From assembly GCA_910576795.1 (NCBI GenBank), contig CAJTIX010000025.1, positions 1 through 18,204 on the forward strand: a DNA stretch of 18,204 bases. Direction: 5' to 3'. The notes beneath the pieces are model-generated. The model was given only the letters and a program-made list of their open reading frames with translations, was not told where the DNA came from and made no database searches. This DNA is from an uncultured Bacilli bacterium. Its GTDB lineage: Bacteria > Bacillota_I > Bacilli_A > RF39 > UBA660. Made by a program: the position numbers and the translations under genes. This document shows positions 13,727 through 18,204 of the stretch, piece after piece. Each line of letters opens with the position of its first letter. Position 1 is the stretch's first letter.

Positions 13727-14179
13727 ATGTGTGAAAACAATAACAACAATACAAATGACTGCAAATGCATTGCTGAAATATTAACTGTTATTTGCATTCT
13801 TCAACAAAATGCAAACTGCGCAGATGGATGCTGTTTAGATACTTGTGATCGTGGATTCTTAGGATGTTCTGCAACAAGTTTAAGCTGCAATACAAGACCA
13901 ATTATGTTATATACTTGCTGTGGAAATGGAACACCATGGTCAATGCCAACTACAAAAGAAGCAATTGTATGCGGTGACGCTGGAGCCGTTTGTTCAAACG
14001 TATTTAGAGTTGAAAAAATAGATGGATGCTGCGCTACTTTTAGAGTATTGGCACCAAATCCTGATACTGCAGAAGCTGCTACAATTCCTTATGTAGCAAC
14101 AAACTCATTCTTCACAATGAATCTAAATTGTGTTTGTGTAATCAGATGCTTACAAGATACATTTGTTGAATGCATATAA
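13727..14179 (+). CDS. CotY/CotZ-family spore coat protein
   Basis: 150 residues with 20 cysteines, a clear match to the CotY/CotZ/ExsY family. The shared core is NVFRVEKIDGCCATFRVL (91-108), which parallels FFRVERVHGSCATLSLL of CotZ, and the C-terminal LNCVCVIRCLQ (133-143) parallels CFCAINCL. These proteins self-assemble through disulfides into the outer crust of Bacillus spores. An N-terminal Asn-rich stretch (4-10) precedes the cysteine-rich body. The start is ATG 13727 after AGAAGGGGTGG; the upstream in-frame ATG at 13685 would overlap the promoter and adds unrelated residues. Presence of this gene is the best evidence that the organism forms spores. It ends at a strong terminator. Confidence 0.9.
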   Translation: MCENNNNNTNDCKCIAEILTVICILQQNANCADGCCLDTCDRGFLGCSATSLSCNTRPIMLYTCCGNGTPWSMPTTKEAIVCGDAGAVCSNVFRVEKIDGCCATFRVLAPNPDTAEAATIPYVATNSFFTMNLNCVCVIRCLQDTFVECI

Positions 14180-14203
14180 AAAATAGGCACTGCCTATTTT
14201 TTT
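14180..14203. terminator. Bidirectional terminator after the coat protein gene
   Basis: Perfect 9-bp stem AAAATAGGC / GCCTATTTT with a 3-base loop (14180-14200). T-runs lie on both sides when read from each strand. It serves the coat gene and the converging gene that ends at 14202. Confidence 0.88.
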
Positions 14204-14767
14204 ATGGTTCTATATTCCAATTTGATTTCACTTTTTGTTTAGATTTTCCTAACATATGCAAATCCAAACAAGTATCTCCGAGTTCACAACTTAAAAAATA
14301 AAAATCAATCTCACTATCATAATTTTGGTAATAACAATTTTTAATTCTATAATACCATTCTTCGTACGTAAATAAATCATGGGGCATAGAATCTATATAA
14401 CTAGCTTCTATACAAATTCTTTTAGATATTGTATACACTCTACCAGTTTTTAAATGTTCAATAAAAGGACTATAACTACAATAACAGGACCCTTTTTTAA
14501 TGACACTACCTGATAAGCAACAGGTTAAATCAGTAGATGCGCACCTTTCCTTTATTTGTGGGTAAAAGGAAACATATTGATTGGGAAAAAGATAGGAACT
14601 CATATGTTCTAACTTTAATTTTTCTACCGTTTCATAAAAGGATTTTTTGCTATAGAACTTTCCCCCCTTAAAATATTCACGAGTCGTGTTGGAAAATCCA
14701 ACCCTTTTAGTAATGGTAAAACATCAATCGGTTCTTTGTTATCAATAAATAATTCTATATCAACCAT
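14202..14767 (-). pseudogene. Cysteine-containing unknown protein, frame broken at a G6 run
   Basis: Two overlapping minus-strand frames appear to be one gene. An ATG at 14767, after AGGGTGAG and a TGCTATAAT promoter, opens a frame (MVDIELFIDNKEPIDVLPLL...) that ends after 47 residues at 14624. The frame ending at 14202 is open through KFYSKKSFYETVEKLKLEH before its first ATG at 14603, and that ATG has no ribosome site. The frames join if one G is added to the GGGGGG run at 14667-14662, giving about 188 residues (NILRGGKFYSKK at the joint). The body has clustered cysteines (RCASTDLTCCLSGSV...GSCYCSYSP), suggesting a metal site or disulfides. I do not recognise the family. Explanations are sequencing error, a recent mutation, phase variation, or recoding by slippage. 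Confidence 0.72.
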
Positions 14768-14785
14768 AAAACTCACCCTACAAAG

Positions 14786-14794
14786 ATTATAGCA
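14786..14794 (-). promoter_or_regulatory. Extended -10 promoter of the frame-broken gene
   Basis: Minus strand TGCTATAAT (14794-14786), with ATTACA 17 bases upstream of the TATAAT. It lies 18 bases above the ATG at 14767 and supports that ATG as the true start. Confidence 0.6.
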
Positions 14795-14825
14795 TATATT
14801 GTTTTTCTTGTAATCTTATTTATTC

Positions 14826-14852
14826 AAAAAAAAATACACGAAAACCGTGTAT
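14826..14852 (-). terminator. Rho-independent terminator of the 106-residue protein gene
   Basis: Minus strand ATACACG / CGTGTAT, a perfect 7-bp stem with a 5-base loop (14852-14834), followed by at least eight T. It directly abuts the stop codon at 14853. Confidence 0.88.
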
Positions 14853-15173
14853 CTAATCTACAAAAGAAATATCAATTATATCAGAAATAGGTAATAGTTC
14901 ATTATCAATTGTAATCAAATGCGTATTATTTTGACCAATAATTTTTTTGGTAAAAGTACCGTTTTTCGTTACAATTTGAACATCTGCTTTATAGACATAT
15001 CTTGGTGAAGCAAAAATATCATGTAACTTTTGATTGATATTTTTTCCATTTGTACTAACACCTTTTTCTGTCTTCTCCTCTTTTTTTTCTTTTGCTCCAT
15101 AAGCAACTCTTTCATTATTCGCAAGTGGTTTATCAATTTTGTTGGCAAAAATTCCTGGTAATTTTTTCTCCAT
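14853..15173 (-). CDS. Small protein of unknown function
   Basis: 106 residues, no signal peptide or membrane helix. Two parts are visible: an N-terminal segment with KLPGIFANKIDKPLANNERVAYG, and a charged Lys/Glu/Asn linker. A C-terminal domain follows, beginning KLHDIFASPRYVYKADVQIVT and ending LLPISDIIDISFVD, with a beta-strand rhythm. The IFA motif occurs in both parts (PGIFANKI, HDIFASPR). The start is the ATG after GAGGTGAATGGT; a GTG three codons upstream overlaps the ribosome site. I do not recognise the family. Its leader is nearly identical to that of the LysM gene, hinting at shared regulation, possibly in sporulation. Confidence 0.75.
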   Translation of the reverse strand: MEKKLPGIFANKIDKPLANNERVAYGAKEKKEEKTEKGVSTNGKNINQKLHDIFASPRYVYKADVQIVTKNGTFTKKIIGQNNTHLITIDNELLPISDIIDISFVD

Positions 15174-15178
15174 ACCAT

Positions 15179-15198
15179 TCACCTCAATATAATATATG
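15179..15198 (-). promoter_or_regulatory. Shared leader with sigma-E/K-like -10 (second copy)
   Basis: Minus strand CATATATTATATTGAGGTGA. The LysM gene at 11014-10995 has the same 20 bases except one. The first nine match CATANNNTA, and AACA lies 17 bases upstream, which fits sigma-K. The ribosome site GAGGTGA is part of the shared block. Confidence 0.45.
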
Positions 15199-15217
15199 TT
15201 TTTACTTTCATAAAATG

Positions 15218-16045
15218 TTAATCTCCACCAAACTTAACAGAAAAACGATACCCAACTATTAACAAGATAATGCCAACTACCAAATCAATCAATGTATCAC
15301 TAGATACAAACACTTTTTGTAATAGCAAAACAATAGAAGAAACTGTAAATCCCATGATAAACGAATATGTAACATCTAAATGATTTTTTAACATATAATG
15401 CATAAATCGTGATACCAAAATAATCCCTAATAAAAGTCCTAAACCAAAACAGAAATAATAAGGAAAATTAGATATCATTTGAGAAAAATGAGTAAAACTT
15501 CCAAATAAATTTAAAACAAATGAATAACAACCCAATATCATAAAAATAGCAGTTCCACTAATTCCGGGAATAATCATTGTAGCCGCATCTAAAAAACCAA
15601 TTCCAATAATCAGTAAATAAGATCCAATATTTTTTTGTGGATAAAAATTGGAATTAGTTGTAAAAACGTTTAGACATAATACCAGTAAAGCCGATAGCAA
15701 GAAAAATAACCACAATTTTTTATTTTTCACTTTCATCTTTCCATATAAACTGGGAAAAACCCCAGCAATAAATCCAATAAATAAAAGCATCGTCGGCACA
15801 TAACAAAACTCAAGCAGATAAATAACTAACTTACTACCAAAAACAATAGATAAAATTAGCCCAATCGATAAAGTTCCCAGAAATAACATATTTTCTTTAA
15901 TATTTCTAAAAAAATGTCCAATCGCATCAAGTGCCTTTTCATACAATCCAAGACTGACTGCAATCAAACTGCCACTAATGCCTGGAATTACCTTTCCTAA
16001 GCCAATCAACATTCCTTTCAAAATAAGATTGCATTCTTTTCTCAT
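15218..16045 (-). CDS. DUF368 (PopT-type) polyprenyl-phosphate transporter
   Basis: 275 residues, almost entirely membrane helices. The two inverted halves each carry the family signature: GKVIPGISGS near the N-terminus and MIIPGISGTA in the second half. DUF368 proteins (PopT in Vibrio, equivalent in role to DedA-type UptA) return undecaprenyl phosphate from the outer to the inner face of the membrane, so that wall polymers can keep being made. The start is the ATG after CAGGTGATTTCT; the upstream in-frame start at 16117 would add a polar 24-residue extension overlapping the promoter region and is rejected. Transport direction and substrate come from the family. It is divergent from the exported protein at 16157. 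Confidence 0.9.
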   Translation of the reverse strand: MRKECNLILKGMLIGLGKVIPGISGSLIAVSLGLYEKALDAIGHFFRNIKENMLFLGTLSIGLILSIVFGSKLVIYLLEFCYVPTMLLFIGFIAGVFPSLYGKMKVKNKKLWLFFLLSALLVLCLNVFTTNSNFYPQKNIGSYLLIIGIGFLDAATMIIPGISGTAIFMILGCYSFVLNLFGSFTHFSQMISNFPYYFCFGLGLLLGIILVSRFMHYMLKNHLDVTYSFIMGFTVSSIVLLLQKVFVSSDTLIDLVVGIILLIVGYRFSVKFGGD

Positions 16046-16101
16046 AGAAATCACCTGAATCATTATATGTTTGTAAAGGTGAAAAAAGAAGACACAACAT
16101 C

Positions 16102-16130
16102 TTGTACTATAAGACAATATTTGCTATAAT
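16102..16130 (+). promoter_or_regulatory. Sigma-A promoter of the gene at 16157
   Basis: TTGTAC (16102-16107), 17-base spacer ending TGC, TATAAT (16125-16130). The perfect extended -10 compensates for a partial -35. The ribosome site ACAGGAGG follows 11 bases later. Confidence 0.72.
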
Positions 16131-16156
16131 AACCTATATGAACAGGAGGTTTCATT

Positions 16157-17239
16157 ATGAAATGGATACAGAAAATAGATGCAAAGAATAGAATATTTAT
16201 ATTAGGCGGAATCACGATTGTATTTTTTATTTTGATCATCGCAATTGCAAGTATGTTTACAAGCAAAAAGCTATCATTTTCATCAATTGAACAAAAAATG
16301 AAAAATGCAGCTATTTCTTACTATGATGATAGACAAGACAATTTACCAAAACAAGATGGAGAAAAAGTCACCGTTACTGTTGACGAACTGGTTCAAACCA
16401 AACACATGAAATCATTAGATAAGTTAAGAAAGGATACCACTTGTACAGGTTCCGTTACTGTCATGAACAACAATGGATTTTATCTATACTTGCCTTATTT
16501 AGACTGTGGTGAAAGTTATGCCACTTCTACCCTTGTTTCTAAAATCACAGAACCAAATAAAATTGTAACTTCAGGAAATGGACTATACCAAGTTGGAAAC
16601 GAATATATTTTTCGCGGTGAATATGTAGACAATTATGTTACTTTTGCAGATCAACCTTGGAGAATTATTAAAATCAATTCTGACAATTCTATTCGTTTAA
16701 TCCATGTTGCTAAAAATGAAAAAGTAGAATGGGATGATAGATACAATAGTGTATCGGACAACTCAGATGGAATCAACAATTATTTAGTAAGTCGTATTCG
16801 CGATAGTGTTATAGAACGCTATAATGATGATGAATTCTTTACAGATACCAATCGTTCTTATATTATCTCTCATAATGTATGTATTGGAAAAAGAACCCCA
16901 GAGGATGATAATTCTATCGAATGTTCCAATATTTTAGAAAATCAACCACTCGCTTTACCAAGAGCAAGTGAAATCATGATTACAAGTATTGATCCACAGT
17001 GTACAAATATTTCTAGTATGAACTGTGTCAACTATAACTGGATGGCAAATTTGTCACAAAGCTTCTGGACTGTTACAGCAGATTCCACATCTACTAACTA
17101 TGCATATCGTATCAGTGGTATTGCAGGTGAATCCAAAACCAATAAAACCTATGCATTAAATGTCGTTTTACATTTATCAGGTGATATTTCCTATACTAGT
17201 GGAGATGGTAGTGAGGAAAATCCATATATTATTAAATAA
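16157..17239 (+). CDS. Membrane-anchored exported protein, function unknown
   Basis: 360 residues. A short basic start and one transmembrane helix (about 12-34) lead to an extracytoplasmic region. Residues 45-130 are helical then beta, with paired cysteines (TTCTGSV and YLDCGES). A C-terminal domain of about 215 residues (145-360) begins YIFRGEYVDNYVTFADQPWRIIKINSDNSIRLIHV. It contains several cysteines (HNVCIGKR, SIECSN, PQCTN, MNCVNYNW), the block WTVTADSTSTNYAYRISG, and ends GDGSEENPYII. This W-R-I-I plus WT(V/T) layout recalls surface proteins of gut Bacillota that are sometimes fused to prepilin leaders, but this one has no GFTLIE leader. An even number of exported cysteines suggests disulfides. 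Strong AGGAGG site; terminator after the stop. Confidence 0.82.
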   Translation: MKWIQKIDAKNRIFILGGITIVFFILIIAIASMFTSKKLSFSSIEQKMKNAAISYYDDRQDNLPKQDGEKVTVTVDELVQTKHMKSLDKLRKDTTCTGSVTVMNNNGFYLYLPYLDCGESYATSTLVSKITEPNKIVTSGNGLYQVGNEYIFRGEYVDNYVTFADQPWRIIKINSDNSIRLIHVAKNEKVEWDDRYNSVSDNSDGINNYLVSRIRDSVIERYNDDEFFTDTNRSYIISHNVCIGKRTPEDDNSIECSNILENQPLALPRASEIMITSIDPQCTNISSMNCVNYNWMANLSQSFWTVTADSTSTNYAYRISGIAGESKTNKTYALNVVLHLSGDISYTSGDGSEENPYIIK

Positions 17240-17260
17240 TGGCTTAGGCCATTTTTCTTT
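17238..17260 (+). terminator. Rho-independent terminator of the gene at 16157
   Basis: AATGGC / GCCATT stem with a 4-base loop (17238-17253) followed by TTTTCTTT. The stem starts at the TAA stop codon. Confidence 0.8.
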
Positions 17261-17344
17261 ATAAAAATTTACAGTTTGGACAAAATAAAATAAAAAGGTG
17301 TTAATTTTTATGGTTTTATAATATAATAAATTATAGGTGATTAT

Positions 17345-17947
17345 ATGAAAAAAATATTGAATTATAGTTTGGTTATTATCATGTTGATTGGAAATACGTA
17401 TTTATTGATCAGGGACTTTAGTGCGGGCGATAATACTAGAATTACAACCTATATTGCTTTATATCCTCTTCTTTTAGTACCAATGATTTTCAAAAAGTTT
17501 ATAAAATTCAAAATCAGTATAGAGCTAGAAGTCGTATATTATATGTTTCTATTTCTTGCCCAATTTTTAGGCTCTGGTGTCAATTTATATAAATATATCA
17601 GTTGGTTTGATACCTTTACACATTTTTTATCTGGAGTTTTAACTTGCTTTGTATCACTTATTTTATTGTATTTATTCAAACATGACCCTAAGAAAAAAAT
17701 ATTGTTTAATGTAACATATATTTTAGGAATTGTTTTTCTAGTGGCAGGTATATGGGAATTTTTTGAATTTGGAATGGATCAAATCACTGGTTCAAATTTA
17801 CAACATTGGATAGAAACAGGTGTAAAAGATACTATGTGTGATATGTTAGCAGCCTTCAGTGGTAGTATCATTTTCTTAAGTGTATACCTATACGAAATGT
17901 TGACAAAGAAAAATGGTTTTATTACAAAATTTATTGAATCTTTATAA
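17345..17947 (+). CDS. Multi-pass membrane protein, YjdF/DUF2238-like
   Basis: 200 residues with about six membrane helices. Conserved polar residues lie within helices: WFDTFTHFLSG (about 88-98), GIWEFFEFGMD (about 136-146) and DTMCDMLAAFSG (about 164-175). The D-x-x-x-H, W-E-x-x-E and D-x-x-x-D pattern is characteristic of the YjdF-type (DUF2238) family of unknown function. Acidic and histidine residues in the membrane could form a metal or proton site. ATG follows ATAGGTGATTAT, with TATAAT repeats 20-30 bases upstream. It follows a terminator, so it is probably transcribed alone. Family name is tentative; membrane nature is certain. Confidence 0.82.
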   Translation: MKKILNYSLVIIMLIGNTYLLIRDFSAGDNTRITTYIALYPLLLVPMIFKKFIKFKISIELEVVYYMFLFLAQFLGSGVNLYKYISWFDTFTHFLSGVLTCFVSLILLYLFKHDPKKKILFNVTYILGIVFLVAGIWEFFEFGMDQITGSNLQHWIETGVKDTMCDMLAAFSGSIIFLSVYLYEMLTKKNGFITKFIESL

Positions 17948-18104
17948 GTAAATGTCGGTATTAGATAAAAAATATTAGATAATAAGAAAAATTCAAAAAT
18001 GTGAAGTAAATGACAAAAGGTGTTGCATTCTAAGATATAATCTTAACTTTTCTGAATATCTCTTACTAAATATTTTTATGAAGTATAAATTCTAAAATAA
18101 ACAA
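17948..18104. other. Intergenic, AT-rich; only a small palindrome seen
   Basis: No supported gene. TAAGATATAATCTTA (about 18032-18047) is a perfect short palindrome that includes a TATAAT. It could be an operator overlapping a -10, but no adjacent gene or -35 supports this. The rest is low-complexity A/T. Confidence 0.4.
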
Positions 18105-18126
18105 AAAAACTATAAACCTATAGTTT
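18100..18126 (-). terminator. Minus-strand terminator near the right edge
   Basis: Perfect 8-bp stem AAACTATA / TATAGTTT with a 4-base loop (18126-18107), followed on the minus strand by TTTTGTTT. It implies a minus-strand transcript entering from beyond the right edge. Confidence 0.65.
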
Positions 18127-18204
18127 CGGTTCTTTGTCAAATAGTGTTGGTGAACATAAAATTGATAAATGAATTGTATATGAAGAGTGATTTTGATCAC
18201 TCTT
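18118..18204 (-). CDS. Possible 3' end of a minus-strand reading frame (partial)
   Basis: From the right edge the minus strand stays open for 28 codons (KSDQNHSSYTIHLSIL... ending SPTLFDKEPKL) and stops at a TAG inside the terminator stem at 18107-18126. A terminator stem overlapping the stop codon is seen for several real genes in this window, which favours a real gene end. Against it, the first 22 bases form a perfect hairpin, more typical of a terminator or repeat. No family is recognisable from so little. Confidence 0.3.
   Translation of the reverse strand, partial: KSDQNHSSYTIHLSILCSPTLFDKEPKL
18183..18204. repeat. Perfect inverted repeat at the window edge
   Basis: AAGAGTGAT, 4-base loop, ATCACTCTT: a perfect 9-bp hairpin ending exactly at the edge. 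On the plus strand it would make a good terminator if T residues follow beyond the window. It could equally be part of a mobile-element end. It cannot be decided here. Confidence 0.6.

Noticed and set aside
14969..15178. 69-codon minus-strand frame overlapping the 106-residue protein
   Set aside because: It starts at an ATG within the same leader but is Lys/Arg-rich, has poor spacing to the ribosome site, and its stop falls mid-gene; the other frame ends exactly at a terminator.

Overview
The window is AT-rich Bacillota DNA. It begins inside a 16S rRNA gene whose 5' end reads leftward on the minus strand, behind a duplicated sigma-A promoter and a boxA-like leader. The genes use ordinary TGA stops and TGG Trp codons, Shine-Dalgarno sites of the AGGTGA type, Bacillus-like sigma-A promoters (often extended -10, TGNTATAAT), lipoprotein signal peptides, a CdaA/CdaR pair, an Ntdp (DUF402) phosphatase and a CotY/CotZ-type spore coat protein. 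Together these suggest a low-GC, Gram-positive, probably spore-forming member of class Bacilli or an Erysipelotrichia/RF39-like lineage. The standard code argues against true Mycoplasma. The exact lineage is inference.

Layout, left to right. 1-690: 16S 5' end and rrn promoter region. 687-2494: Ntdp phosphatase and a CtpA/CtpB-type PDZ serine protease. 2582-4104: a membrane-anchored thioredoxin-fold-like protein without cysteines and a LolA-like lipoprotein (YdcC/GerS type) with a sigma-E-like promoter. 4213-4410: a small DUF378 membrane protein on the plus strand. 4438-6601: cdaA-cdaR, which make and regulate c-di-AMP. 6602-6976: an intergenic stretch holding a 28-codon prepilin stub between two terminators. 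6977-8535: an acidic membrane-anchored protein, the tRNA methyltransferase trmL and a second cysteine-less thioredoxin-like membrane protein. 8609-10484: a stand-alone Clp-D1-like AAA+ ATPase, a thioredoxin-like lipoprotein with a CSHC site, and another small lipoprotein. 10543-13563: a triple-LysM protein without signal peptide, a large membrane-anchored protein of unknown function and a patatin-like phospholipase. 13727-14179: the spore coat protein on the plus strand. 14202-15173: a gene broken at a G6 run and a small unknown protein. 15218-16045: a DUF368 polyprenyl-phosphate transporter. 16157-17947: two plus-strand membrane proteins.

Functional themes are the cell envelope and probably sporulation: c-di-AMP, undecaprenyl-phosphate recycling, LysM, a PDZ protease, a LolA-like lipoprotein and a coat protein. 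The rest is an unusual group of membrane-anchored thioredoxin-like proteins around an AAA+ ATPase that lacks the usual pore-loop aromatic residue. Most genes are co-directional with the rRNA. No CRISPR array, tRNA, complete insertion sequence or prophage is visible. The strongest leads are the AAA+/thioredoxin neighbourhood, the G-run frameshift, the prepilin stub, and a near-identical leader shared by two unlinked genes.
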